Source: CALHRB01 sp964473465 (lineage in GTDB: Bacteria > Bacteroidota > Ignavibacteria > Kapaibacteriales > UBA2268). Taken from it: 64,000 nucleotides of DNA. Below the pieces are notes generated by a model. The model saw nothing but the letters and a program-made list of their open reading frames with translations. It was not told where the DNA came from and did no database searches. Positions 42,946 through 52,330 of the stretch are shown here, in pieces. A program made the translations under genes and the position numbers. The stretch spans positions 206,927 through 270,926 of the forward strand of contig CAYYPE010000003.1 of the NCBI GenBank assembly GCA_964473465.1, written 5' to 3'. How positions within the stretch are numbered: position 1 is the first letter of the stretch; every line of letters starts with the position of its first letter.

Positions 42946-44058
42946 TTATTTGGTGGGACTCATAAAAGGATAATCAATGTATCCCTTTTCCTCGCCATCG
43001 TAAAATGTTTCTTTGTCGGGAATTGCTAACTCAGATCCTGTTCTGAAGCGATCAGGTAAGTCGGGATTTGAGATAAACAATCGTCCGTATGAAACAAGGT
43101 CAGCAATGCCCTCTGCTATAGCTTTGTTACCCGAATTAAAATCATAATTGCCGTTAGTAATGATAGTTCCCTTGTAAATCTTTCGATAATGTTCAGTAAC
43201 TTTTTTTAGATATCTTTCCGGTATTTTTTCCTGAGGAATTAAAGGTTCCTGTAAATGCAAATAAGCTAAATCATATTTGTTTAGTTCGTTAACCAAATAA
43301 TTGTAAATTTCGATAGGATTCGAATCATAAGTGCCAAAATTAAAATTTGAAGGGGATAATTTTATTCCAACCCTATTGTTTCCAATTGCCTGAATTACTG
43401 CTTCAATTGTATTGAAAATCATTCTGCATCTGTTTTCGATCGAGCCACCATATTCGTCCTTTCTTTGATTTGAACTATCGCATAGAAACTGTTGTAGCAA
43501 GTAACAATTGGCAGAATGTATTTCAACGCCATCAAAGTTTGCTAAAATTGCTTTTTTTGCAGCTTCGGCATAATCCCTGATTGTTTTTTCGATGTCTGAC
43601 TTTGTCATTTCCCGGGGTGTAATCATTTCCTTTATACCTTCGTAAGTCCTTATTCTTCCTTCAGGTTTGATAGGACTCGGTGCTAATGGTAATTTCCCTC
43701 CTAAAAAATCAGGATGAGAGATTCTACCGACATGCCATAATTGAATAAATATTTTCCCGTTCTTTTTATGAACTGCATCAGTGATAAGTTTCCATCCTTT
43801 GACTTGCTCATCGCTGTAAATACCGGGTGTGTTCCTGTATCCAACGGCTTCCTCTGAAATCTGTGAGCCTTCAGTTATGATCAATCCCGCACTTGATCTT
43901 TGCTCATAATAAATTCTGCTCAAATCAGTTGGTACAAATCCGGTTCCAGCTCGTGATCTGGTCATTGGAGCCATAACAACTCTGTTTGATAGCTCTAAAT
44001 GTTTTGATTTAAACTCAGTCAATATAGGGATAGCTGAATTATTGTGCAACTGGATCAT
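42946..44058 (-). CDS. Old Yellow Enzyme-type NADH:flavin oxidoreductase
   Basis: The 370-residue FMN barrel has the family blocks NRVVMAPMTRSRAG, FIQLWHVGRISHPDFLGG, and GVEIHSANCYLLQQFL with the histidine-asparagine pair (HSAN) that binds the substrate carbonyl or nitro group, then KDEYGGSIENRCRMIF. Enzymes of this family reduce alpha,beta-unsaturated carbonyls or nitro compounds. I begin at the ATG complement at 44056-44058, 20 bases inside the RND pump gene; the upstream start at 44133 would add 25 unrelated residues. It is probably translationally coupled to the pump. Confidence 0.9.
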   Translation of the reverse strand: MIQLHNNSAIPILTEFKSKHLELSNRVVMAPMTRSRAGTGFVPTDLSRIYYEQRSSAGLIITEGSQISEEAVGYRNTPGIYSDEQVKGWKLITDAVHKKNGKIFIQLWHVGRISHPDFLGGKLPLAPSPIKPEGRIRTYEGIKEMITPREMTKSDIEKTIRDYAEAAKKAILANFDGVEIHSANCYLLQQFLCDSSNQRKDEYGGSIENRCRMIFNTIEAVIQAIGNNRVGIKLSPSNFNFGTYDSNPIEIYNYLVNELNKYDLAYLHLQEPLIPQEKIPERYLKKVTEHYRKIYKGTIITNGNYDFNSGNKAIAEGIADLVSYGRLFISNPDLPDRFRTGSELAIPDKETFYDGEEKGYIDYPFMSPTK

Positions 44059-47000
44059 TTTCTTCAATAAAAATATTTTTAAGCTTATCAATCTTGTTGG
44101 GGGATATATAAGAATACATTGCAGGTATGACAAAAAGAGTCAATACAGTCGAGAATATCAAACCTCCAATAATTGCGATACCCATAGAGACTCTGCTTTC
44201 AGATCCGGCTCCTAATGCCAGAGCAATTGGTAATGTGCCTAATATGGTTGATAAACTTGTCATCAATATCGGCCTAAATCTCAAAGCTGCTGCCTTTTTC
44301 ACTGCTTCAACTTTCTCTATTCCTGTAGCTCTGATCTGGTTTGCAAATTCAACAATTAATATTCCATTTTTAGTTACCAAGCCTATTAACATTATTTGAC
44401 CGATTTGGCTGAAAATATTTAAAGTCTGATCAAAATACCAGAGTGAAAAGATTGATCCACCGAGAGCCAGTGGAACTGTTAGCATAATTGTAAACGGGTC
44501 CCGAAAACTTTCGAATTGTGCTGAGAGGACCAGATATACAAGGATTAATGCGAGAATAAAGGTATAAAGTAAGGTTGATGAACTTTCGCTAAAATCTTTT
44601 GAAGGACCTTCAAGTGCAGTGCTAACTGATTCATCAAGAACTTTTTCTGCAATTCTATCCATTACGTTAATCCCATCTCCAATTGTTTTTCCTGGAGCCA
44701 AACTTGCACTTATTGTGGCAGATGTAAATCTATTGTAACGAAACAATTGAGGTGGTGTGCTACTGTTTTTAATGGTAACGAGATTATCCAACTGAATTAA
44801 CTCGCCGGAATTTGAACGTATATATAGACTTCTAAGGTCAAGAGGTTTTCGTCTGTTTTCCAATGGTAACTGACCGATAACCTGATACTGCTTTCCGTTC
44901 ATAATAAAATAACCATATCTCATACCACTAAGAGCTAACTGTAAAGTTTGAGCTATATCAAAAGATGAAATACCCATTGTAGCGGCTTTAGTTCTGTCAA
45001 TTTCGACAACTATTTCTGGTTTGTTAAATTTAAGGTTAGCATCAACAACCAGAAAAGTTGGATCTTTTCGAGCCTCATCAAGGAATTTAGGTAAAACATC
45101 TTTTAATGTTTCTAAGCTTTCTGTTTTCAAAACATACTGAACAGGTAGATTAGCACTACCTCGCTGAAAAGAAGAGATAGTTTGGTCTTGAATGACAAAG
45201 TTTCTTGTATCACTGAACTTTTGAAGTTTCATACCAAGATCATTAGCTATTTGTTGCTGGCTTCTTTTTCTTTTATCCGGGTCTTTCAATACCAATCTTA
45301 TGAATCCGGAATTAGTTGAACTTGAAGCACCAAAACCCGGCGACGTGATTGCAATGACTGCTTCTCGCTCAGGTACTTCTTTCTGGACTAAACCGGCAAT
45401 CCTTTTCATATAAATATCCATCTTCTCGAAAGATGTTCCTTCAGGAGCTGTTGCTAAAATTCTCATTCCACTTCTGTCAGAAATAGGTGCTAATTCACTC
45501 GGTATGTTTGGTGCAATCAAGACAAATAAAAACAAAGCTGTTCCAATGATCACAAAAGCCAGCCACCTTTTGTTCATAAAAGCTTCAAGAGCATTTGCAT
45601 AAGTAGAATTTATTTTTACAAAAATGGGCTCTGTTAATTTAAATATAATCCCATGCTTGATTGCATAATTCTTATCATTATTTGTTATATTTTCACTATC
45701 TGTATTGCTTTTTCTTTTCCCGATAAGTCTGGATGAAAGCATAGGAGTAAGAGTAAGAGCAACAAAAGATGAAATGATAACAGCCGAGCCAAGAACAATT
45801 CCAAATTCTCGGAATAATCTTCCTGATAGTCCTTGTAAAAATAATATTGGCAGAAAAACTGAGACCAATGCAACAGTTGTAGAAATGACTGCAAAAAATA
45901 TTTCTTTTGTTCCTTTTATTCCCGCTTCAATTGGATTCATTCCAATTTCAATTTTTTTATAAATATTTTCCAAGACAACTATTGCATCATCAACAACAAT
46001 CCCAATTGCCAGTACTATACCCAAGAGTGTGAGAACATTTATTGAAAAATTAAATATATACATAATGAAAAATGTTCCAATTAAAGAGACAGGAATTGCA
46101 AGAAGTGGAATTATCGTTGTTCTTATATCTCTTAAAAATAAGTAAATTATAAAAATTACAAGCAAAAAGGCTAAACCTATGGTTTGAACAACTTCATTAA
46201 TCGAGTCTCTTATGAATTTAGTAGTATCAAATCCAATACCCAGTGAAATGTCAACTGGTAGGTCTTTTTTCAATTCATCAACTCGTTTATAGAATTCGTC
46301 AACGATTTGAATATGATTTGAACCGGGTTGGGGGATAAGTACACAACCCACCATTGGGACACCATCTCGCCTTAAAATTGATTTGTCATTTTCAGGATAT
46401 AATTCTGCCTTTCCAATGTTCTTTAACCGGATTACAGCTTCATTTTCTTCTTTGATAATTAAATTTTCAAACTCCTCAATTGTATTTAACCTACCATAAG
46501 TCCTCACAGAAAGCTGAGTAGATAATCCATCTATACTTCCCGAGGGTAATTCAATATTTTCTTTGTCAAGAGCTCTTTTAACATCAACCGGAGTAATTCC
46601 ATAACCTGCCATTTTATCAGGATCTAACCAGAGCCTCATTGTATATCTCTTTTCTCCCCAGATCTGAACCTGACTGACACCCGGTATAGTTTGAAGTCTT
46701 TCCTTAAAAATATTCGAAGCAATTTCTGATAATGTTAACAAATCTTTTGAATTACTTTTAATGTTTAGAAATACTATTGGGTTTGCATCAGCATCAGCTT
46801 TTGCAACAACTGGAGGGTTCACATCTTGAGGGAGAAGCGATATAGCCCTTGCTACACGGTCACGCACATCGTTTGCAGCAGCTTCAATATCAGAATCAAT
46901 ATTGAATTCAACGCTGATTGTGCTTCTTCCATCTCGACTTATTGATGTTAGTGTTCTTATACCATCTATTCCATTAATAGATTCTTCAAGTGGTTCGGTT

Positions 47001-47188
47001 ATCTGAGACTCAACAATGTCTGCATTTGCTCCGACATAAGATGTTGACACTGTTATGACGGGTGGATCAACATTAGGGAATTCCCTGACTCCGAGAAAAG
47101 TATAGCCAATAACACCAAATAGGATTATTGCAATTGACATTACAATTGCAAGAACTGGCCTTTTTATGCTTATTGATGATAAACTCAT
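44039..47188 (-). CDS. RND multidrug efflux transporter, HAE1 (AcrB/MexB) family
   Basis: The 1049-residue protein starts MSLSSISIKRPVLAIVMSIA, with the common FxxRPVxA opening, and has the two-fold RND repeat: twelve helices and two large periplasmic loops. IVVDDAIVVLENIYKKIE in helix 4 carries the paired aspartates used for proton transfer, and a lysine lies in LIGLVTKNGILIVEFANQ of helix 10. The family pumps hydrophobic compounds out together with an adaptor and TolC-type channel. No adaptor gene is adjacent; it is the first gene on its strand. The following Old Yellow Enzyme gene overlaps its end. Confidence 0.94.
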   Translation of the reverse strand: MSLSSISIKRPVLAIVMSIAIILFGVIGYTFLGVREFPNVDPPVITVSTSYVGANADIVESQITEPLEESINGIDGIRTLTSISRDGRSTISVEFNIDSDIEAAANDVRDRVARAISLLPQDVNPPVVAKADADANPIVFLNIKSNSKDLLTLSEIASNIFKERLQTIPGVSQVQIWGEKRYTMRLWLDPDKMAGYGITPVDVKRALDKENIELPSGSIDGLSTQLSVRTYGRLNTIEEFENLIIKEENEAVIRLKNIGKAELYPENDKSILRRDGVPMVGCVLIPQPGSNHIQIVDEFYKRVDELKKDLPVDISLGIGFDTTKFIRDSINEVVQTIGLAFLLVIFIIYLFLRDIRTTIIPLLAIPVSLIGTFFIMYIFNFSINVLTLLGIVLAIGIVVDDAIVVLENIYKKIEIGMNPIEAGIKGTKEIFFAVISTTVALVSVFLPILFLQGLSGRLFREFGIVLGSAVIISSFVALTLTPMLSSRLIGKRKSNTDSENITNNDKNYAIKHGIIFKLTEPIFVKINSTYANALEAFMNKRWLAFVIIGTALFLFVLIAPNIPSELAPISDRSGMRILATAPEGTSFEKMDIYMKRIAGLVQKEVPEREAVIAITSPGFGASSSTNSGFIRLVLKDPDKRKRSQQQIANDLGMKLQKFSDTRNFVIQDQTISSFQRGSANLPVQYVLKTESLETLKDVLPKFLDEARKDPTFLVVDANLKFNKPEIVVEIDRTKAATMGISSFDIAQTLQLALSGMRYGYFIMNGKQYQVIGQLPLENRRKPLDLRSLYIRSNSGELIQLDNLVTIKNSSTPPQLFRYNRFTSATISASLAPGKTIGDGINVMDRIAEKVLDESVSTALEGPSKDFSESSSTLLYTFILALILVYLVLSAQFESFRDPFTIMLTVPLALGGSIFSLWYFDQTLNIFSQIGQIMLIGLVTKNGILIVEFANQIRATGIEKVEAVKKAAALRFRPILMTSLSTILGTLPIALALGAGSESRVSMGIAIIGGLIFSTVLTLFVIPAMYSYISPNKIDKLKNIFIEENDPVAQ

Positions 47189-47261
47189 AATTTATTTTAG
47201 TTTTAAGTGAATTATAACACTGAACAGCTAAATTTATTTCAATTATACAACATTAATTTAG

Positions 47262-47269
47262 TATTTTTG
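47262..47269 (+). promoter_or_regulatory. Possible -7 element of the GH1 gene
   Basis: TATTTTTG (TAnnTTTG) lies 39 bases before the ATG at 47309. A TTTC at 47237-47240 lies 21 bases upstream, close to but not exactly the -33 TTTG. Confidence 0.35.
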
Positions 47270-47308
47270 ATTTTTTTTATTCGGCTATAAGGATATTTAT
47301 TTTTTTAT

Positions 47309-48688
47309 ATGATAATTTTTTTTGGAATTATATTTTTGCTTCTTGTTTATTTTTTACTGCTTTTTTTTTATAAAGATAAATCAATAACAATAAACATAAA
47401 CTCACTGAATTATATTGAAGATTTTAAATTTCCAAAAAATTTTCTATGGGGCACATCAACTTCCTCTTATCAAATTGAAGGAAACATAAGAAATAACAAC
47501 TGGTGGTTCTTTGAAAATAATGTTAGCAAGAAAAAGATAAAAACAATGCATCAATATCCTCAATCTTGCTTGCATTGGGAAAAGTATAAGGAAGATATTC
47601 AAATTATGAAGGAGATTGGACTTAATTCCTATCGTTTTTCATTGGAGTGGAGCAGGATTCAGCCTGAGGAAAACATTTATGATGAGAGTGCCATTCAACA
47701 TTATTCAGATATTATTGATGAGCTGATTAAAAATGACATAAAACCTATGGTTACACTTCATCATTTTACTAACCCAATCTGGTTTGAAAAAAAAGGAGCT
47801 TTTCTCAATGTTGAAGCATCTGAAATATTTTTAAAATATGTTGAAAAAGTTGTAATTACTTTCAAAGATAGGATTGAGCTTTGGTGCACATTCAATGAGC
47901 CTTCTATTTATGCCTTAAACGGCTATTTTACGGGTCTTTATCCACCCGGACTTAAAGATGCCAAAAAAGCAGCAAAAGTATATGGAAATATCCTTAAAAC
48001 TCATAATCAAACTTATAATTTGATTAAATCAATTTCTCCTGCTTCGCAAGTTGGATTGGTAATAAATTATATTATTTTCGAAGCACCACATTCGTTGAAT
48101 CTTTTCGATGTAATTGCAGACTGGTTTTTAAACGAAAGTATTAATGATTCTCAATTAAAATATCTTCAGACCGGAGAGTTTAGATTTTTTTTTCCTTTGA
48201 TTGTTAATGAAAAAATGACTACTGACCACAAAGAATCTTTTGATTTTATTGGATTGAACTATTATACTCGATCTTATCTGAAATTTCGGTTAAATAAGAA
48301 AAAAATGTTTGAGGTTTTAATTAGTGAAAGCAAGAATGGACATAGTGATCTCAATTGGGAAATCTATCCTGAAGGACTTTACAGAGCTTTAAATCGTATA
48401 AAAAAATATACTGATAAACCTGTTTATATTACTGAGAATGGAATTGCTGATACTTTGGATACAAAAAGAAGCGAATTTATTAGTGATCATATCAAGGTTT
48501 TAATTAAAGCATTGTCTGATGGATATGACATACGTGGTTATTATTATTGGTCTTTGCTTGATAATTATGAATGGGGTTTTGGTTTTGATGCAAAATTTGG
48601 ATTAGTTGAAGTTGATCTTGATACTCAAGAAAGAAAAATCAAGAAAAGTGCAAAAACCTATTCTGAATTTATAAAAAAATATTCCTAA
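47309..48688 (+). CDS. Glycoside hydrolase family 1, membrane-anchored
   Basis: The 459-residue protein has an N-terminal hydrophobic anchor (about residues 2-23) followed by a GH1 barrel: NFLWGTSTSSYQIEGN at the start, the acid/base glutamate 197 in TFNEPSIYALNGY and the nucleophile glutamate 376 in YITENGIAD. RFSLEWSRIQPEE and YYYWSLLDNYEWGFGF are further signatures. It is expected to hydrolyse beta-glucosides or beta-galactosides. The N-terminal anchor is uncommon for GH1, usually soluble in the cytoplasm; it may face the periplasm. It stands alone. Confidence 0.92.
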   Translation: MIIFFGIIFLLLVYFLLLFFYKDKSITININSLNYIEDFKFPKNFLWGTSTSSYQIEGNIRNNNWWFFENNVSKKKIKTMHQYPQSCLHWEKYKEDIQIMKEIGLNSYRFSLEWSRIQPEENIYDESAIQHYSDIIDELIKNDIKPMVTLHHFTNPIWFEKKGAFLNVEASEIFLKYVEKVVITFKDRIELWCTFNEPSIYALNGYFTGLYPPGLKDAKKAAKVYGNILKTHNQTYNLIKSISPASQVGLVINYIIFEAPHSLNLFDVIADWFLNESINDSQLKYLQTGEFRFFFPLIVNEKMTTDHKESFDFIGLNYYTRSYLKFRLNKKKMFEVLISESKNGHSDLNWEIYPEGLYRALNRIKKYTDKPVYITENGIADTLDTKRSEFISDHIKVLIKALSDGYDIRGYYYWSLLDNYEWGFGFDAKFGLVEVDLDTQERKIKKSAKTYSEFIKKYS

Positions 48689-48879
48689 ACGAATATATAG
48701 TTTTTAATCTCACCAATATATTAAATACATATTTTTTTTGAATTTTTACATTAACCTAACAGTTATATGTTGATTTTTTAGTTTTTCAACCGGGGTTACA
48801 ATATATAATAGGTCCTTCTAATCCTAAAAGTACTGATTATCAAAATGTATTTGCATTTTACACAAGGTTTGTAGTAAAT

Positions 48880-49863
48880 TTATAATTTAAAATAAAAATC
48901 AGATTTTTGTAATTTGTTAGTTTCATTTGAAAAAACAGCATACTCAAATCCGTCCTGAAGAGAAAATGCTCCTACTTCACCAACTTTATTCAAAGCTATA
49001 AATCCAACTTGAAATTCTTTATAGTCAGGATTTTTCCTGACGACTCTATTGATAGCTATTTCACAGGCTTCCTGAGGAGATTTACCTAGTCTCATCAATT
49101 CCACTATAAGAAAAGTGCCACATATTTTCATAACCGCTTCACCTTTACCCGTAGCTCCAGCAGCACCGACCTCATTATCAACATACAAACCAGCCCCGAT
49201 AATAGGGGAATCCCCGATCCTACCATGATACTTCCAACTCAGACCACTGGTTGTGCAGGCTCCGGCAAGATTGCCTTGTTTATCAATTGCCAGCAAAGCA
49301 ATTGTATCGTGATTATCCAAATCGGGCTTATAATTTGATTCCTTTAACCATTTTTGCCATTCTTTTTTTGCTTCTATGGTCAAAAGATTTTGTTTTTTGA
49401 ATCCATTTTGAATTGCAAATTTCTCTGCCCCTTTTCCAACAAGCATGATATGTGGTGTTTTCTCCATAACTAATCTTGCAATTGAAATAGGATGTATAAA
49501 ATTCTGAACAAAAGCTACAGAACCGCAATTGCCATTTGAATCCATAATACACGCATCTAAAGTTACGAAACCATCACGATCAGGCAAACCACCGTATCCC
49601 ACGCTTTTAACATTAGGATCTGCTTCTGAAACTTTTACTCCTTCTTCAACAGCATCTATCGATTTTCCTCCTGATTTTAATAATTGATACGCTCGTTCAT
49701 TTGCAGCAAGACCGTGCTTCCATGTTGATATTACAATTGGGTATGATGTTGTAGTCAAATTTGATTCATTATTGAAGACATTAGAAAACAGCTTTTGAGT
49801 ATTTAATGAAGAGGTAAAAACTGCTCCACCTGCAACTTTTAAAAAATTTCTTCTGGTTTTCAT
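48880..49863 (-). CDS. N4-(beta-N-acetylglucosaminyl)-L-asparaginase (T2 family), Tat-exported
   Basis: This 327-residue protein has a twin-arginine signal (MKTRRNFLKVAGGAVF, residues 1-30). The Ntn-hydrolase part includes SVGYGGLPDRDG and NHDTIALLAIDKQGNLAGAC, where the threonine after HD is the autocatalytic cleavage site and nucleophile, then GRIGDSPIIGAGLYVDNEVG and GAAGATGKGEA. The enzyme removes the asparagine from N-glycans, or cleaves isoaspartyl bonds in related members. A periplasmic location fits the signal. It is divergent from the large cluster at 50117. Confidence 0.92.
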   Translation of the reverse strand: MKTRRNFLKVAGGAVFTSSLNTQKLFSNVFNNESNLTTTSYPIVISTWKHGLAANERAYQLLKSGGKSIDAVEEGVKVSEADPNVKSVGYGGLPDRDGFVTLDACIMDSNGNCGSVAFVQNFIHPISIARLVMEKTPHIMLVGKGAEKFAIQNGFKKQNLLTIEAKKEWQKWLKESNYKPDLDNHDTIALLAIDKQGNLAGACTTSGLSWKYHGRIGDSPIIGAGLYVDNEVGAAGATGKGEAVMKICGTFLIVELMRLGKSPQEACEIAINRVVRKNPDYKEFQVGFIALNKVGEVGAFSLQDGFEYAVFSNETNKLQKSDFYFKL

Positions 49864-49986
49864 TGTTTCTTTCGTAAATCTTAAATGAATATTTATAAAC
49901 TAAAAAAATAATATAAATCAAAAAAATTTTTTTATTTTTTGAAAAAACTATTTGCTTTTATAATAATATTAGGTTATATTAAATTT

Positions 49987-49994
49987 TATTTTTG
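49987..49994 (+). promoter_or_regulatory. Possible -7 element ahead of the AGE-STAS-GlgX cluster
   Basis: TATTTTTG matches TAnnTTTG and lies 122 bases before the ATG at 50117, in a 253-base divergent spacer very rich in A and T. TTTG at 49951-49954 is 32 bases away, which is too far for the usual spacing. The first gene of the cluster must have a promoter here, but this element is only a candidate. Confidence 0.25.
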
Positions 49995-50116
49995 GCATTA
50001 TTTATAAAATGGATTCTTAAAGTTATTTTTAATTATTAGATTAATTTAAATATCAAGACAACATACATTAGAAAATAAAGATTTAGTAAAAAATTTTTTT
50101 CATAAAGGGTAAAAAT

Positions 50117-51934
50117 ATGAGTAAAATGAAGTTTGAATTTTCTGATTTAATATGTGGATACATCACTCAATTCAATCCGGAGACCAAAATATTTGGATTA
50201 AAAACTTCTGATGAGAGGCATTTTGATGTCAAACTATCGGCAAATGTGTCTGCTAAAATTACCACAAATCTTGGGGAACCGGGAATGTGGTGCACAGCTC
50301 AACTCTGGGACCATTTAGTGCCAGACCAATTAGCATACGTTTATGGAACATTTTATCCGCAAGGAAGTGATTACGCGTTTGAAGCACAGGAAATTACTTT
50401 CCCGGGAAGGAAACAAGGAAAATTCAGATTTGAAGAACCCGATTGGTGGATTAAACAGGCAAGAAGCATAGCCGATTTTTTCATAAGGGCTCAATTTGGC
50501 GATGAAAATCATATTGATTATAAAAACTACAGAACTACCATTGGTTTATCTGGTGAAAAAGTTGGAACAATCCGTCAGGAAACAGATACTATATCAAGAC
50601 TTATCTATGGTTTTGCTTCTACCTTTCTTTTAACCGGAGAAGACAAATACCTTGAAGCCGCCGAAAAAGGCACTTTATATTTAAGAGAACACATGAGATT
50701 TTATGACCTTGACGAGAATATTGTTTATTGGTATCATGGTATTGATAAAACAGGCGAGAAAGAACATAAAGTTTTTGCCTCAGAATTTGGTGATGATTAC
50801 GATGCTATTCCAATGTATGAGCAGATTTACGCATTAGCTGGTCCTACTCAGACATACCGATGCAATGGAGATCCCGCAATCATGAAAGACATTAAAATGA
50901 CAATTGATCTCTTTGACAGATTTTTCCTTGATAAAGAAAAAGATGGTTATTTTTCTCATATTGACCCCATAACTCTTGACCCAAGAAGTGAAAGTTTAGG
51001 CCATAATAAAGCAAGAAAAAATTGGAACTCAGTTGGCGATCATGCACCAGCATATCTTATAAATTTACTATTAGCAACTGGTGATGAAAAATACAGACAG
51101 TTTCTAACTTATTGTGCTGATTGCATTACAAAGTATTTTCCCGATTACGAAAACAGTCCTTTTGTTAACGAAAGATTTTTTGAAGACTGGTCTCACGATC
51201 TGGAATGGGGCTGGCAACAAAATAGAGCAGTAGTTGGGCATAACCTGAAAATTGCATGGAATCTAATGAGGGTCAACAGCGTTAATCCAAAGCAGGAATA
51301 TGTAGATTTTTCAAAGAAAATTGCTGAAATTATGCCTACTGTAGGTATGGATATTCAAAGGGGTGGCTGGTATGATGTTATGGAAAGATACTTAAGGAAA
51401 GGAGAAGAATTCCATCGTTTTGCATGGCACGATAGAAAAGCATGGTGGCAACAGGAGCAAGCCATTCTGGCATATCAGATACTTTGGGGTATTTTGAAGG
51501 ATGAGATGTATTTAAAATACGGTAGGGAAAGTGCTGCATTTTATAATGCCTTTTTCCTTGACCACATTGATGGTGCAGTTTATTTTAACGTCTTAGCCAA
51601 TGGTCTTCCATATCTTCTTGGAACAGAAAGAATGAAAGGAAGTCACTCAATGAGTGCTTACCATTCAATTGAACTCTGTTATCTTGCCCAAACCTATACA
51701 AATCTTTTATATACCAAACAACCTCTTGACTTATATTTCAAACCACTTGAAAACGGTTTTCCTGATGGTGTCCTGCGGGTTTCTCCAGACTTATTGCCGC
51801 AGGGAAGTATCTACATTTCAGAGGTATGGGTTGATAATAACCCTTGGAAAAATTTTGATGCTGAAAATTTAACTGTTCAATTACCAAATCTAAACTATAG
51901 ACCAAAAATCAAAGTTAGGGTAGTTCCCAGATAA
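50117..51934 (+). CDS. AGE-family (N-acylglucosamine 2-epimerase-like) protein with extra N-terminal beta domain
   Basis: The 605-residue protein has a C-terminal (alpha/alpha)6 barrel (about residues 110-560) like AGE and cellobiose 2-epimerase. Candidate catalytic histidines are 375 in VVGHNLKIAW and 516 in SAYHSIEL. The barrel also has KARKNWNSVGDHAPAYLINL, GGWYDVMERY and WWQQEQAILAYQIL. Residues 1-100 form an extra beta-rich domain not found in classical epimerases. It is the first gene of the cluster; from memory its cyanobacterial counterpart is slr1855 beside STAS and glgX. The sugar substrate is unknown, and it could be an epimerase, isomerase or glycosidase. An AAAGGG ribosome site precedes the ATG. 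Confidence 0.83.
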   Translation: MSKMKFEFSDLICGYITQFNPETKIFGLKTSDERHFDVKLSANVSAKITTNLGEPGMWCTAQLWDHLVPDQLAYVYGTFYPQGSDYAFEAQEITFPGRKQGKFRFEEPDWWIKQARSIADFFIRAQFGDENHIDYKNYRTTIGLSGEKVGTIRQETDTISRLIYGFASTFLLTGEDKYLEAAEKGTLYLREHMRFYDLDENIVYWYHGIDKTGEKEHKVFASEFGDDYDAIPMYEQIYALAGPTQTYRCNGDPAIMKDIKMTIDLFDRFFLDKEKDGYFSHIDPITLDPRSESLGHNKARKNWNSVGDHAPAYLINLLLATGDEKYRQFLTYCADCITKYFPDYENSPFVNERFFEDWSHDLEWGWQQNRAVVGHNLKIAWNLMRVNSVNPKQEYVDFSKKIAEIMPTVGMDIQRGGWYDVMERYLRKGEEFHRFAWHDRKAWWQQEQAILAYQILWGILKDEMYLKYGRESAAFYNAFFLDHIDGAVYFNVLANGLPYLLGTERMKGSHSMSAYHSIELCYLAQTYTNLLYTKQPLDLYFKPLENGFPDGVLRVSPDLLPQGSIYISEVWVDNNPWKNFDAENLTVQLPNLNYRPKIKVRVVPR

Positions 51935-51987
51935 ATGTTTTCTCGTAGAATGATTTATCGTTAATTAATAATATATAAGAGAAAAAA

Positions 51988-52326
51988 ATGGAATTAACTA
52001 TAAATGAAAATAACGGTATAAAAGTAATAAACCTCAAGGGCCATCTTGATGGAAATACTTCCCCTAAAGTACAGGAAGAGATAATGCCTATTATCCAATC
52101 CGGAACAAAAATAGTAATTAATATGGCTGACTGTGATTATGTATCAAGTGCAGGATTAAGGTTACTTTTAGTTATTGCAAAAACATTAAAATCCAAAGGC
52201 GGAAAAGGGGTTATATCAGGCTTGTTGCCAGAGGTAAAAGATGTAATGGAAATGACTGGTTTTGACAGAATGTACGAAAATTACTCAAGTGTTGATGATG
52301 CAATTAAAGCTTTGAACGAAGGATAA
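51988..52326 (+). CDS. STAS-domain anti-sigma factor antagonist (first of the cluster)
   Basis: This 112-residue single STAS domain has the phospho-acceptor motif CDYVSSAGLRLLLVIA with serines 53 and 54, as in RsbV/SpoIIAA. It lies between the AGE-like gene and glgX, 4 bases before the latter, so it is certainly co-transcribed. It should be a substrate of the RsbW-type kinase at 54859. From memory, in Synechocystis Slr1856 occupies this place and is phosphorylated by Slr1861. Confidence 0.88.
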   Translation: MELTINENNGIKVINLKGHLDGNTSPKVQEEIMPIIQSGTKIVINMADCDYVSSAGLRLLLVIAKTLKSKGGKGVISGLLPEVKDVMEMTGFDRMYENYSSVDDAIKALNEG

Positions 52327-52330
52327 TAAA

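Noticed and set aside
48689..48879. Possible tRNA or small RNA in the 191-base gap between the GH1 and asparaginase genes
   Set aside because: I found no cloverleaf arms, CCA-like end or stable hairpin; it looks like simple AT-rich spacer.
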